NCBI GenBank assembly: GCA_013285505.1
Contig: CP053450.1
Location: forward strand, 1,534,796 to 1,598,795
Reading direction: 5' to 3'
From: Planctomycetota bacterium
GTDB lineage: Bacteria > Planctomycetota > Phycisphaerae > Phycisphaerales > UBA1924
Length of the DNA stretch: 64,000 nt
Of the stretch, positions 1 through 9,659 are shown piece by piece (positions within the stretch are counted from its first letter, which is position 1; each line of letters begins with the position of its first letter). The translations under genes were made by a program, and so were the position numbers. The notes under the pieces are model-generated. The model did not search any database. It saw nothing but the letters and a program-made list of their open reading frames with translations, and was not told where the DNA came from.

Positions 1-864
1 CCTGCGCGCGGCTCGGCCCGCCCATCGGCGGCGGCACGCTCGACGGTAACGACACCAAGGCCGTCACCCTCGGCGGCTTCGGGGGCTCCATCACCCTCGC
101 CTTCGACCGCCCCGTCCGCGACGACCCGCACAACCCGCTCGGCCTCGACTGCATCGTCTTCGGCAACGCCTTCTGGCACAACGCCGACCCCAACCGCCGC
201 TGGGCCGAGCCCGCCACAATCGAGATCTCCCGCGACACCAACCACAACGGCCTCGCCGACGACCCGTGGTACCTCATCCCCGGCACCCACCTGCCCGACC
301 CCGTCGCCACATGGCAGCCACAGACCTGGGACGACGACACCAACGACACCACCTTCCCGCCCTCTCTCGCCTCGTGGCTCCCCCCCGGCGAGAGCGGCAC
401 CTGGCAGACCTGGTCCTTCCGCCTCCCCGCCGACCCCTTCGAGACATCCCTGATCCTCGACAACCCGCACGGACAGTTCGCCACCACCGAGGGCATCCGC
501 GGCTACGCCGACTGCTCGCCCACCCTCCTCCTCGGTGATCTCAACGCCGACAACGCCATCGACGATCCCGACGCCGACCCGGCGGTCTTCTACACCACCC
601 CCGACAACCCGTTCCGTGTCGGCGTCGATCCCGGCAGTGGGGGGGGCGACGCCTTCGACATCGCCTGGGCGATCGACCCCGCCACCGGCGAGCCCGCTAA
701 CCTCCGGTCCTTCGACTTCATCCGCATCACCAACGCGACCAACGCCCTGTTCGGCCCCTTCGGCGAACGCTCCGCCGAACTCTGCGCCGTCGCCGATGTG
801 GCCCCCCGCCTCACACCCGGCGACCTGCGCGCGCCGCGCTCCCGCGGAGGTCCGCAGGCCATGA
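1..864 (+). CDS. Putative exported surface protein, C-terminal part
   Basis: The 5' end lies outside the window. Reading from base 3, the translation is a beta-rich protein with segments [26 protein letters not shown] and [18 protein letters not shown], a style seen in secreted planctomycete proteins of unknown function. This frame has no stop and would run into the next gene. A TGA at 862-864, overlapping the next gene's ATG (ATGA), lies in another frame, so a one-base shift in the last 100 bases probably hides the true end. Function unknown; the coding frame itself is clear. Confidence 0.6.
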
Positions 865-1797
865 CTCACCGCCACACCCGCTCGACAGAGCGTTCCGTTC
901 GGTGTGTTTGCCCCGCCCGCCGCGGCTGCGCGACCCTGCGCCGCGCCTTCACACTCATCGAACTCCTCGTCTGCACCGCCATCATCGCGATGCTCATCGG
1001 CATCCTGCTCCCCTCGCTCCGCGCCGCCCGCGAGACCGGCCGCACCGCGGTCTGTCTCTCCAACCAGCGCCAGCTCGCCACCGCCCTCCATCTCTACGCC
1101 AACGCCAACGACGACCACGCCGCCCCCGGCGCACCCGACTATCGCGCCAACCTCACCCGCTGGCACGGCACGCGCGCGCGCACCAGTGACCCCTTCCGAG
1201 CGGTCGACGCCCCCCTCACGCCCTACCTCACGTCCGGCTCGGCCTCCCCCGACGCCCCCTCGGCCGCCATCCGCACCTGCCCGACGTTCGCCGGCACCCT
1301 CGCCGGGCTCGAAGAGTCCGGCCGCGGCTTCGAGCGGCTCCGCCGGCGGCTACGGCTACAACAACGCCTTCCTCGGCGTCGCCCTCGTCCGCGACACCCC
1401 TATCGACAACCACCCCACCTGGCGCGTCCGCGACGACCGCACCGGCGCCCGTCTGGCCCGGTTCGCCACGCCCGGCACCACCCTCGCCTTCGCCGACACC
1501 GCCTTCCCCGACGGCCTCGCGCCGGACCGCGTCGTCGAGTACAGCTTCGCCGAACCCCGGTTCCACCCCCAGTTCGGCGAGGGCGACTCCGGCTTCCGCA
1601 CCGATCCCTCGCTCCACTTCCGCCACGCCAACCACCGCGTGGTCGCCGTCTGGCTCGACGCCCACGCCGATGCGCGCGCGCGCACGCACTCGTGGTCCAG
1701 CGGCCTCTACAATCCCTCGCCCGAGTCGGTCGGTCTCGGCTGGTTCGGCGAGGACGACTCCAACGCCCTCTTCGACTTTGACGCAGGAGGTCGATAG
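861..1797 (+). CDS. Prepilin-type protein with N-terminal methylation motif (frameshifted)
   Basis: A GGAGG 12 bases upstream supports the ATG at 861. After a basic leader the protein has the type IV prepilin cleavage/methylation site (FTLIEL) and a hydrophobic helix ending [13 protein letters not shown], then a C-terminal part with [14 protein letters not shown], like the H-x9-DG ending of planctomycete pseudopilins. Such proteins are cleaved by PilD-type peptidase and sit at the inner membrane as pilin or type II secretion subunits. The frame changes near 1335, between ESGRGFE and [11 protein letters not shown]: one extra base. Stop at 1795-1797. Confidence 0.75.
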
Positions 1798-1798
1798 C

Positions 1799-2023
1799 GT
1801 GCCCACCGTCGAACGCTGCATCTGCTACGACATCAGCTTCGCCGAGCTGAAGGAGATCGCCGACAAGATTGAGGCTGATCTCGAGACGCTCTCGGCCCGC
1901 ACCGGTTGTTGCACCGGCTGCGGCATGTGCAAGCCCTACGTCGAGCTGATGCTCAAGACCGGACGCACGAGCTTTCCATTGTTGCCCGTCGCCGAGCTGC
2001 GCCGGCTCGACCAATCGCCCTGA
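1799..2023 (+). CDS. Small Bfd-like [2Fe-2S] protein
   Basis: A 74-residue protein starting at GTG 1799, right after the prepilin stop, with AGGAGG at 1784-1789. It has an early CIC pair (about residues 8-10) and a CCTGCGMC cluster (about residues 41-48), the cysteine layout of BFD-type [2Fe-2S] domains as in bacterioferritin-associated ferredoxin or nitrite reductase. It probably carries electrons or an iron-sulfur cluster in the cytoplasm. No bacterioferritin gene is nearby, so the partner is unknown. Confidence 0.7.
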   Translation: MPTVERCICYDISFAELKEIADKIEADLETLSARTGCCTGCGMCKPYVELMLKTGRTSFPLLPVAELRRLDQSP

Positions 2024-2097
2024 TCTGCCGGGCCGATCTGCGCGCGCCGCTGCGGCGACGCCGGCGGCGGCCGTACGCTCTCTGCCACGAGAGCCGC

Positions 2098-3498
2098 ATG
2101 CCGCCGCCACCAAACGCCCAAACCAGCCCCGCCACGCGCCGCGACCTCCGGCTCATCACCGTCGACGGGCTGTTCTACTGCCTCATGGTCGGGTGCGGCG
2201 AGGCCTACTTCGGGGCCTTCGCCATCGCGATGGGCATGCACGAGATCCTGGCCGGGCTCATCGGCTCGGTCCCGCTGGTCGTCGGCGGCACGCTGCAGCT
2301 CGTCACGCCGGTCATGGTCCGCCGCCTCGGCTCGCTCCGCCGGTGGGTCGTGCTCTGTGCCACCATCCAGGCGTGCAGCTTCCTGCCGCTGGCGATGGGG
2401 GCCTACCACGGCAGCATGCCCGCGTGGCTGATCTACCTGGCGGTCAGTCTCTACTGGACGGTCAACTACGCCCAGGGCCCCGCCTGGAACACGTGGGTCG
2501 CGACGCTCGTGCCCGACCGCATCCGGGCGCGCTATTTCGCCAAGCGCACCCGCATCATCCAGCTGGGCACGGTGGTCGGCCTGCTGGGCGCGGGCACCGC
2601 GCTCAACCTCGGCAAGGGCAACCCGGACAACTCCGCCGCCGTCGGCGTCTTCGTGATCCTGTTCCTGTCCGCGGCCGCGTTCCGCTTCTACGCCAGCCGG
2701 TGCCTGGCGGCCCAGTCCGAGCCGGAGCCGCTGCCGCGGGACTTTCGTTCCGTCTCGCCCAAGCAGTTCCTCGCCCGCTGGCGGACCGGCCACGATGCCC
2801 GCCTGCTGGGGTACATGCTGCTGGTGCAGATCGCGGTGCAGACCTCCGGGCCGTTCTTCACGCCCTTCATGCTCGTCCGCCTCGAGCTCAGCTACGCCAC
2901 CTACATGGTGCTCATCGCGGTTTCGTTCCTGTCGCGCATGCTCGTGCTGCCTTTCCTGGGCCGCCTCGCCCAACGCCGCGGCCCGCGGGCCGTGCTGCTG
3001 GTCGGCGGGCTCGGGCTCATTCCGGCCTCGGCGCTCTGGGCCCTCGGCGACAACTTCTGGTACCTCATGGCGATCCAGATGTTCTCCGGCGCGGTCTGGG
3101 CGGCGTACGAACTCGCCACCTTCCTGCTGCTCTTCGACGCGATCCCCTCGAGCGAGCGCACCAGCGTGCTCAGCATGTTCAACTTCGCCAACACGCTCGC
3201 GATCGTGATCGGCTCGCTGGTAGGCGCGACGCTGCTGGGCCTGCTCGGCGAGGGCATCGCCGCCTACCACACGCTCTTCATTATTTCGTCCGGCCTGCGG
3301 GTGCTGACCATCCCGCTGCTGCTGCTGATCCACGTCCGCTCGTTCCGGCCCAAGCCCATCGAGCTGCAGCCGATGAGCGTCCGCCCGGGCGTGGGCGCGG
3401 TCGATCGGCCGGTGCTGGCGGGTGTGGAGGACAACCCCGACGGCGACGCCTTTCACGAGACCGAGCCAGTCGAGGCCGCCGGGGCTGCCCGGGACTAA
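2098..3498 (+). CDS. Major facilitator superfamily transporter
   Basis: A 466-residue, very hydrophobic protein with about twelve membrane segments and the loop MVRRLGSLRRW after the second or third helix, placing it in the MFS. The ATG at 2098 is chosen because the protein family-like part begins soon after (RRDLRLITVDGLFYCL). The C-terminal 50 residues are acidic and soluble. Substrate cannot be told. It resembles the second MFS gene of this window (34723-36118), which has the same RARY/RARV loop after NTW or RQNY, so the two are probably paralogues of a planctomycete-rich MFS group. Confidence 0.8.
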   Translation: MPPPPNAQTSPATRRDLRLITVDGLFYCLMVGCGEAYFGAFAIAMGMHEILAGLIGSVPLVVGGTLQLVTPVMVRRLGSLRRWVVLCATIQACSFLPLAMGAYHGSMPAWLIYLAVSLYWTVNYAQGPAWNTWVATLVPDRIRARYFAKRTRIIQLGTVVGLLGAGTALNLGKGNPDNSAAVGVFVILFLSAAAFRFYASRCLAAQSEPEPLPRDFRSVSPKQFLARWRTGHDARLLGYMLLVQIAVQTSGPFFTPFMLVRLELSYATYMVLIAVSFLSRMLVLPFLGRLAQRRGPRAVLLVGGLGLIPASALWALGDNFWYLMAIQMFSGAVWAAYELATFLLLFDAIPSSERTSVLSMFNFANTLAIVIGSLVGATLLGLLGEGIAAYHTLFIISSGLRVLTIPLLLLIHVRSFRPKPIELQPMSVRPGVGAVDRPVLAGVEDNPDGDAFHETEPVEAAGAARD

Positions 3499-3649
3499 CA
3501 CTCCCCGCGCCCGCAGCAGTCCCCTGCCTCAGGATCGGTTTGGCCGCGGCGTGGTCTCCGAGTAGACTGGGCGGTGTTCGCTCCCCCTTGCCCTCCCCCC
3601 GCGGCCAGCGATGGGAGTCTCGGGGGTGTGAATGTCGGAAGGGACACAC

Positions 3650-4984
3650 ATGCAGACGCTCCGGATCAACGCGTTGGCCCTCTGCCTGATGATTCTGGCT
3701 GCCGCGACGGTGGCTCGTGGTCAGTGCATTGAGACGTTCAAACTTGCGCGTTCCGACGGCCAAAGGGGCGATAGCTTCAGTGCCGCGGTGGCGGTCTCGG
3801 GGAACAGAGCCACCGTCGGTGCGCCCTACGCCACTGGCTCGCTGCCGCGCTCCGGCCTCGCCCAGTTGTACGACACAGAGACCGGAGAGCTCCTCTGGAC
3901 CTTCACGACCGACGATCCCAACACCCGCGGGTTCGGGGCGGCGCTCGCGATGCAGGGGAATCTGGTAATAATCGGTGCCGTGAACGACGAGGGCTCGGGT
4001 CCGGTCTCGATCTTCGACACCGATACAGGTGTTGAACTCTCACGGTTCTATTCGAGCCTCGGCCAGCAGGCGGGCTTGTTTGGCTGCTCGGTCGCGGTCT
4101 CCGGCGATCTTGCGGTCATTGGGGCAAGCGACGCCGAGCGGTGCTTTGTGTTCGACATCTCCAACCCGGAAGAGCCCGTCGAACTCGCCACGTTCGCGCC
4201 CGCCGTCCGCGCGTACCAGTTTGGCGCATCGGTTGCGGTCTCGGGTACTACCGTGGTCGTCAGTCACAACGCGTGGTTTGACAAACGGGCCTTTGTCTTT
4301 GATATCTCCGATCCCGAGCATCCTCTCGAACGCGCAACGCTGCACCTGACAAGCGACAGACCGGAGAGCTGGCGGCACGGCTACGGGACGCCGGTTGGTA
4401 TCGATGGTGACCTGGCGATCGTCGGCACCTACAACGACGAATACGCCGACACCCGTGGCAGCACCGCATCGCTCTTCGACACCAAAACCGGCCAGCAGGT
4501 GGGGACGCTCCGACCGCCTCAGGAGTTTGAGTACGACCTCTTCGGCGTCTCCGTGTGCCTTTCCGGGACGGTCGCGGCGGTCGGATCGGTCGATTTCAGC
4601 GGTCGTCAGATGCCGCGTGTCTTCCTTTATGACGTGTCGCACCCCGCAGATCCCATTCCGATCGGCCAACTCGCCCCCGGCGAGTTTGATTGGTGGGGCA
4701 ACTTCGCATGGACTGTCGCAATAGCCGATTCGTCCGCGATCGTCGGCGATCCCTGGGACGTCGGCAACGAGCCCGAGTCGGGTGCCGCCTACCTCTACGA
4801 CCTCACCCGCTGCGACTTCTGCCCCGCCGATTTCAACCGCGACGGCGAGCTCGACACCCGCGACGTGCTCGACTTCCTCAACGCCTGGACCGCGGGCGAT
4901 CCCGAAGCCGACTTCAACTATGACGGTGATCTCGACACCCGCGACGTGCTCGCGTTCCTCAACGCTTGGACCGCCGGCTGCTGA
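3650..4984 (+). CDS. Exported beta-propeller (FG-GAP-like) protein with GC-type dockerin tail
   Basis: A 444-residue protein. The ATG at 3650 is preferred over 3632 because GGAAGGGA lies just before it and it gives a clean signal peptide (MQTLRINALALCLMILAAA). The body holds seven or so repeats of the form SVAVSGDLAVIGA or AIADSSAIVGD, i.e. FG-GAP-like blades. From about residue 387 come two calcium-loop repeats (DFNRDGELDTRDVLDFLNAW and DFNYDGDLDTRDVLAFL) and the protein ends in TAGC. This terminal Gly-Cys dockerin-like module is shared with the genes at 18189 and 52683. Probably secreted or surface-bound; substrate unknown. Confidence 0.75.
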   Translation: MQTLRINALALCLMILAAATVARGQCIETFKLARSDGQRGDSFSAAVAVSGNRATVGAPYATGSLPRSGLAQLYDTETGELLWTFTTDDPNTRGFGAALAMQGNLVIIGAVNDEGSGPVSIFDTDTGVELSRFYSSLGQQAGLFGCSVAVSGDLAVIGASDAERCFVFDISNPEEPVELATFAPAVRAYQFGASVAVSGTTVVVSHNAWFDKRAFVFDISDPEHPLERATLHLTSDRPESWRHGYGTPVGIDGDLAIVGTYNDEYADTRGSTASLFDTKTGQQVGTLRPPQEFEYDLFGVSVCLSGTVAAVGSVDFSGRQMPRVFLYDVSHPADPIPIGQLAPGEFDWWGNFAWTVAIADSSAIVGDPWDVGNEPESGAAYLYDLTRCDFCPADFNRDGELDTRDVLDFLNAWTAGDPEADFNYDGDLDTRDVLAFLNAWTAGC

Positions 4985-5068
4985 TCGACGCGAGCCGCGC
5001 ACGCCCAGATGCCGAGATCACGTCGAGTCGGGATACCCCGAAGATGGTTCCCGTCATATCGTGCGGAC

Positions 5069-5806
5069 ATGACCAGCACCCCCCTCCGCCTCGCCATGTG
5101 GTCCGGCCCGCGCAATATCTCCACCGCGATGATGCGGTCGTTCGAGAATCGGCCCGACACGGCCGTTGTCGATGAGCCGCTCTACGCCCACTTCCTGCAC
5201 CGCACCGGAGTCGATCACCCCGGTGCTGCGGAAGTGATCGCCGCGGACGAGACGGACTGGCACGCCGTCACCGACCGCCTCCTTGGCCCGGTGCCCGGTG
5301 ACAAGCCCGTCTACTACCAGAAACACATGGGCCAGCACCTCCTCCCGCACATCGACCGCGGCTGGATCGCCTCGCTCACCAACTGCTTCCTCATCCGCGA
5401 CCCCCGCGAGGTCATCACCAGCTTCATCAAGGTCGTCGAGCGGCCCACGGCCGAGGAACTCGGTCTGCCCCAGCAGCTCGAGCTCTTCCAGGCCGAGCGG
5501 GCCCGCACCGGCCGCACGCCGGCCGTCATCGACTCCCGCGATGTGCTCGAGAACCCCCGCGGCGTGCTCTCCAACCTCTGCGACGCCCTCGGCATCCCGT
5601 TCGATGACGCGATGCTCGCCTGGCCCCCCGGGCCGCGCGACACCGACGGCGTCTGGGCGCCCTACTGGTACGACAGCGTGCACAAGTCCACCGGCTTTGG
5701 CACCTACACCCCCAAGCCCGACACCGTCCCCGACGAGCTGCAGCACGTCTACGAGACCTGCCAACGTTGCTACGAGGCACTCGCCCCGCACCGCATCCGA
5801 GCCTGA
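5069..5806 (+). CDS. Sulfotransferase-like P-loop protein
   Basis: A 245-residue protein with the 5' PAPS-type loop MWSGPRNIST at residues 10-19 and the 3' motif RDPREVITSF at about 110-119. These mark the sulfotransferase fold. Close relatives are annotated as sulfotransferase family proteins and are often found next to class IV aminotransferases; in plants the two domains are fused in branched-chain aminotransferase-like proteins. Here an aminotransferase gene follows at 6779, one gene away. Whether it transfers sulfate or is a kinase-like P-loop enzyme is not known. ATG at 5069 is chosen because the motif starts soon after. Confidence 0.75.
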   Translation: MTSTPLRLAMWSGPRNISTAMMRSFENRPDTAVVDEPLYAHFLHRTGVDHPGAAEVIAADETDWHAVTDRLLGPVPGDKPVYYQKHMGQHLLPHIDRGWIASLTNCFLIRDPREVITSFIKVVERPTAEELGLPQQLELFQAERARTGRTPAVIDSRDVLENPRGVLSNLCDALGIPFDDAMLAWPPGPRDTDGVWAPYWYDSVHKSTGFGTYTPKPDTVPDELQHVYETCQRCYEALAPHRIRA

Positions 5807-5917
5807 GGCCGCCCCGGGGCCTCCGGAGGCCTCATTCCGCCGCACGCCGGAACCCAGGCTCGGGCGGCGGGTACCACACCGAGATCCTCCCGCGCCACGG
5901 ACCCAAGGAGACAACCG

Positions 5918-6730
5918 ATGCCCGCACACTCTCGCCGGACCTTCCTCGCCACCGGCTCGCTCGGCTACGCCGCCCTGACCTCGACGGCCCTCGCCGGGTT
6001 CTCCACGAGCCCGCCCGCACCGCGGCCCGGCACGGCCCCGGACGAGTCCTACCCAACCACCCCCGCGGCGCGCGCGCAGGAGTTCGTCGGCGCGTCCCAC
6101 TTCAACATGGAGCGTGTCGAGGCGATGCTCGCCGAGGACTCTGGGCTGGCCAAGGCCGCGTGGGACTGGGGCTTCGGCGACTGGGAGACCGCCCTCGGCG
6201 CCGCCAGCCACACCGGGCAGATCGCCATCGTCGAGCTGCTCATTGCCCACGGCGCCCGGCCCGACCTCTTCACCCTCGCCACGCTCGACCGGATCGACGC
6301 GGTCCGCGGCATTCTCGAGTCGGTCCCCAACGCCGACGCCCTCGAGGGGCCGCACTCGATCTCGCTCTACCGCCACGCGGCGGCCGGCAAGGCTGCGCGG
6401 GTCATGGAGTATCTCGACGCCAACGGCCTCAACCCGCCCAACCCCTTCGAGACCGACCCCGAGGCGGCCGAGCCGCTGGTCGGCACCTACGCCTGGAGCC
6501 TCGCCGAGGCGGACCGGTTCGAGGTGGTGTGGTTTGACCGCTTCACCTGCCTCCAGCTCAAGCGCGCCGGCGGTGTGGCCCGCAATCTGATCCCGCTTGG
6601 TGACTCCCGATTCTCTCCGGCCGGGGCCCGCCACGTGGTGCTCTCGTTTACTCACGAGGGGGAGCGGGCGACGCAGCTGCTCGTGCCGCAGATCGGCGGG
6701 GTGTTGAGCTGCGCGAGGGTCACGGGCTGA
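5918..6730 (+). CDS. Tat-exported ankyrin-repeat protein
   Basis: A 270-residue protein with AAGGAG before the ATG. The N terminus (SRRTFLATGSLGYAALTSTALAG) is a twin-arginine signal, so it is exported folded. Residues 60-180 read as ankyrin repeats (DWETALGAASHTGQIAIVEL, LIAHGARPDL, then weaker ones), which usually bind other proteins. The C-terminal 70 residues are a small beta-rich part. It lies between the sulfotransferase and the aminotransferase on the same strand, so all three may be cotranscribed. No enzyme motif is visible. Confidence 0.7.
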   Translation: MPAHSRRTFLATGSLGYAALTSTALAGFSTSPPAPRPGTAPDESYPTTPAARAQEFVGASHFNMERVEAMLAEDSGLAKAAWDWGFGDWETALGAASHTGQIAIVELLIAHGARPDLFTLATLDRIDAVRGILESVPNADALEGPHSISLYRHAAAGKAARVMEYLDANGLNPPNPFETDPEAAEPLVGTYAWSLAEADRFEVVWFDRFTCLQLKRAGGVARNLIPLGDSRFSPAGARHVVLSFTHEGERATQLLVPQIGGVLSCARVTG

Positions 6731-6778
6731 CCCTCTCTGCCCGGCACTCCTGCGCCGACGGCCGCCCTATCGTCGCCC

Positions 6779-7681
6779 ATGCTCCAGACCTTCAACGAGA
6801 AGAACCGCGACCTCCTCATCAATATCAATGGCGAACTGATCCACCGCGACCAAGCGGGGATCTCCCCGTTCGACTCGGCTGTTCAGGGCGGGGACGCGGT
6901 GTGGGAGGGGCTGCGGGTCTACAACGGGCGCGTGTTCAAGCTCACCGAGCACCTCGAGCGGCTCCGCTCCAGCGCCAAGGCTCTGGCCTTTGCCGAGATC
7001 CCCTCCAACAACCACATGACCGAGGAGATCAAGAAGACTCTCGCCGCCAACGACATGCGTGACGCGGCGCACATCCGCCTCACCCTCACCCGCGGCGTGA
7101 AGATCACCAGCGGCATGGACCCCCGCCTGAACCGGTCCGGTCCCACGCTCATCGTCCTCGCCGAGCACAAGGCCCCGGTCTACGGCACGACCGGCCTCTC
7201 GCTGGTCACCGCCAACATCCGCCGCTTCCCGCCCGACTGCCTCGACCCCAAGATCCATCACTGCAACCTCATCCAGTCCATTCTGGCCAAGATCGAGGCC
7301 AACACCGCCGGCGCCGACGACGCCCTGATGCTCGACAAGCAGGGCTTCGTCGCCGAGACCAACGCGACGCACGTCTTCATCGTGACCGACGGCGTGGTCG
7401 AGACCAGCCGCCTGGTCGCGTGCCCGGAGGGCATCACCCGGGACACGGTGCTCTCCCTCTGCCGCAAGCACAAGATCCCCTGCGCCGAGCGTGACATCTC
7501 GCTCACCGAGGTCTACCGGGCTCACGAGATGTTCTGCACCGGGACCATGGGAGAGCTGGCGGCGGTGACGACCGTGGACGGACGCACGATCGCCGACGGC
7601 GACCCCGGCCCGATGACCATGCGCTTGAGCACCCTCTACCGGGAGCTCACTGCCCACGAGGGCGTCCGCGTCGTCGACTAG
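6779..7681 (+). CDS. Class IV PLP-dependent aminotransferase (branched-chain or D-amino-acid type)
   Basis: A 300-residue protein of fold-type IV. The PLP lysine is most likely K158 in LDPKIHHCNLI; the phosphate/PLP partner glutamate is in FVAETNATHVF (about residue 193). Start is supported by full-length match of the opening strand-helix (LININGELIHRDQAGISPFD). The family covers branched-chain aminotransferase, D-alanine aminotransferase and 4-amino-4-deoxychorismate lyase; the sequence alone does not settle which. The nearby sulfotransferase-like gene matches a neighbourhood seen in other bacteria and fused in plants. Confidence 0.8.
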   Translation: MLQTFNEKNRDLLININGELIHRDQAGISPFDSAVQGGDAVWEGLRVYNGRVFKLTEHLERLRSSAKALAFAEIPSNNHMTEEIKKTLAANDMRDAAHIRLTLTRGVKITSGMDPRLNRSGPTLIVLAEHKAPVYGTTGLSLVTANIRRFPPDCLDPKIHHCNLIQSILAKIEANTAGADDALMLDKQGFVAETNATHVFIVTDGVVETSRLVACPEGITRDTVLSLCRKHKIPCAERDISLTEVYRAHEMFCTGTMGELAAVTTVDGRTIADGDPGPMTMRLSTLYRELTAHEGVRVVD

Positions 7682-8859
7682 GCCCGCGACGTCGGCTCGG
7701 TCTGGTCGCTCCAGAGCTCCGCGTAGTGCTGGCCGTCGCACACCTGCCGCATGAACAGGTACACCAGCGTCCCCGCTGTCAGTACGCAGCTGAGGGCGTA
7801 GCCGGTCGCGACCAGCCGCAGGCACGAGCCCCAGAACCCGACCATCCACGACGAGGCCGCGGCCACGCCGCCGACCTCGCGCAGCTCGCCCGCCTCGTTC
7901 AGCTGCGCCTCGAGGGGATACGCGCCGGTCAGCTCCACCAGGCTCTCGGCGGGCACCCATGCCCCGGCCGTTGCCTGCGCAAAGCCGATCGCGCCCTCGG
8001 CCAGCCCGAACGCCACGCCGCCGGCGAGCACGCTGACGAGCCCGCCGATCAGCACGTACATCAGCAGCCGCACCGGCCGCGCCACGACGTAGGCCAGCAC
8101 GCGACCGAACGAGTCGATCGCGTCCGTCCCCTCGCACGCCGCCGACGGCAGCAGCAAGGACCACCCCAGCACCATCGCCACGACCAGCCCGGCCGCCGCG
8201 AGTGCGAGCAGCAGACCGAGGCCGTAGAACAGCCCGCCGAGCAGTTCCAGCCCGGGCACACCGTTGAACAGCACGACGCCGCCCATCGCCAGCACGAGGG
8301 CGATCACCCCGATCAGCGCCCCGGGCAGGACGGCCACGCCGAGGAAGGTCCGCCAGCTCTTCACGGCGAACCCGAGCTGTTTGGTCCACGGCAGCGTCAT
8401 CTCCAGCGAGACCTCGCACGCCACCGACCGGCACACCGCCCCGCCCAGCACCGCCCACACCAGCGCGATCGGCACGCCAAGTAACACGGTCTCCACCGGG
8501 TACCGCGTCAGCGCCATCGCGGGCACATCGATCAGGAGAGCCGCGAAGCCCGACCCGATCGCCCCGCCGTGGAGGCCGATCACGCCGCGCCAGAGCTGCG
8601 CGAGCGCTTCGAGCTTGGCCCCGAGCATCGCGTCCAGGAACGGGGGCGTCTCGGCGTCACGCCACGGCATCTCCAGTCGGCCGATCAGCCCGACCAGCAC
8701 CACCAGAAACACCGCCAGCACCACCCGCTGCGGCCGCAGGGCCAGCGCGGGCAGCCGCAGCAGCTTCACCCACAGCAGTTGCTCCACCATCCCGTGCAGC
8801 CACCACGAATCGGCCGACGCCCCGGCGCCCCGCCGCCCATCGAGTTCACGCTCATCCAC
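7678..8859 (-). CDS. Polytopic membrane protein of unknown function
   Basis: About 393 residues with five or six hydrophobic spans separated by short loops (for example VVLAVFLVVLVGLIG, VLPGALIGVIALVLAMGGVV, GLGLLLALAAAGLVVAMVLG). No catalytic motif is visible. The start is uncertain: GTG codons at 8859 and 8895 and a later ATG (MVEQLLWVKLL) are all possible; 8859 is chosen as a compromise. It is convergent with the aminotransferase, sharing four bases at the stop codons, and divergent from lemA. I do not recognise the family. Confidence 0.6.
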   Translation of the reverse strand: MDERELDGRRGAGASADSWWLHGMVEQLLWVKLLRLPALALRPQRVVLAVFLVVLVGLIGRLEMPWRDAETPPFLDAMLGAKLEALAQLWRGVIGLHGGAIGSGFAALLIDVPAMALTRYPVETVLLGVPIALVWAVLGGAVCRSVACEVSLEMTLPWTKQLGFAVKSWRTFLGVAVLPGALIGVIALVLAMGGVVLFNGVPGLELLGGLFYGLGLLLALAAAGLVVAMVLGWSLLLPSAACEGTDAIDSFGRVLAYVVARPVRLLMYVLIGGLVSVLAGGVAFGLAEGAIGFAQATAGAWVPAESLVELTGAYPLEAQLNEAGELREVGGVAAASSWMVGFWGSCLRLVATGYALSCVLTAGTLVYLFMRQVCDGQHYAELWSDQTEPTSRA

Positions 8860-9071
8860 GATGCACCCCGCATTCGGTCCCGCCCTGCCAACCACAACAC
8901 CCGCGAAATCACCCCGACCGGTTTACCAACAACACACCGGAAGGGCATCATACACAACCCCGGCCCGGACTCACGCTGCTGAGCCTGCGCACACCGGTTC
9001 TCCGGCGTGTCGCCTCCGCCCGAGGTATGCTGACGCCGCTCGCACCGTTTTCCTGTTCCGAGGAGGTATCT

Positions 9072-9659
9072 ATGGGCTCCATGGGCTTAGTCGTCGCCGC
9101 CATCGCCGCAGTCGCGGTGTTCATCGTGCTCTTTCTTATCATCATGGTGCTCTACAACGGGTTGGTCCGCGCCCGCGTCAACTGCGACAACGCGTGGGCC
9201 CAGATCGATGTCCAGCTCAAGCGCCGGTACGACCTCATCCCCAACCTCGTCGAGACGGTCAAGGGCTACGCGGGTCACGAGAAGGACACCCTCGAGGCGG
9301 TCATCAAGGCCCGCCAGCAGGCCGTCGCCATCACGTCCGACTCGGCCCACGCCGCGCAGAAGGCCGACGCCGAGAACATGATCTCCCAGGCCCTCGGCCG
9401 CCTGTTCGCGCTGCAGGAGTCCTACCCCGAGCTCAAGGCCGACACCAACTTCCGCCAGCTCCAGGAAGAGCTCACCAGCACCGAGAACAAGATCGGCTTC
9501 TCCCGCCAGCACTTCAACGACACCGTCGGCACCTACGAGCAGAAGCGCCAGACCTTCCCGACCGTTCTGGTCGCGGCCCTCTTCAACTTCGCCAAGCGCG
9601 AGTTCTTCGAGCTCAAGGACACGGCCGCACGCGAGGCCCCCAAGGTCTCGTTCTCGTGA
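9072..9659 (+). CDS. lemA: LemA family protein
   Basis: A 195-residue protein; AGGAGG at 9061-9066 fixes the ATG at 9072. One N-terminal membrane helix (about residues 5-30) is followed by the LemA signature YNGLVRARVNCDNAWAQI and RRYDLIPNLVETVKGYA, then a helical bundle ending AREAPKVSFS. LemA proteins are membrane-anchored helical bundles often encoded next to M48 proteases, as here with one gene between. Its TGA stop overlaps the next start codon (GTGA), so the two are translationally coupled. Confidence 0.9.
   Translation: MGSMGLVVAAIAAVAVFIVLFLIIMVLYNGLVRARVNCDNAWAQIDVQLKRRYDLIPNLVETVKGYAGHEKDTLEAVIKARQQAVAITSDSAHAAQKADAENMISQALGRLFALQESYPELKADTNFRQLQEELTSTENKIGFSRQHFNDTVGTYEQKRQTFPTVLVAALFNFAKREFFELKDTAAREAPKVSFS

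Noticed and set aside
1936..3501. 521-codon open frame on the minus strand
   Set aside because: It is antisense to the MFS gene, with His/Arg/Glu-rich translation typical of GC-rich shadow frames.
8264..9655. N-terminal extension of the sulfatase frame back to 8264
   Set aside because: It runs through an opposite-strand gene and lemA; the signal peptide and GTG at 9656 mark the real start.
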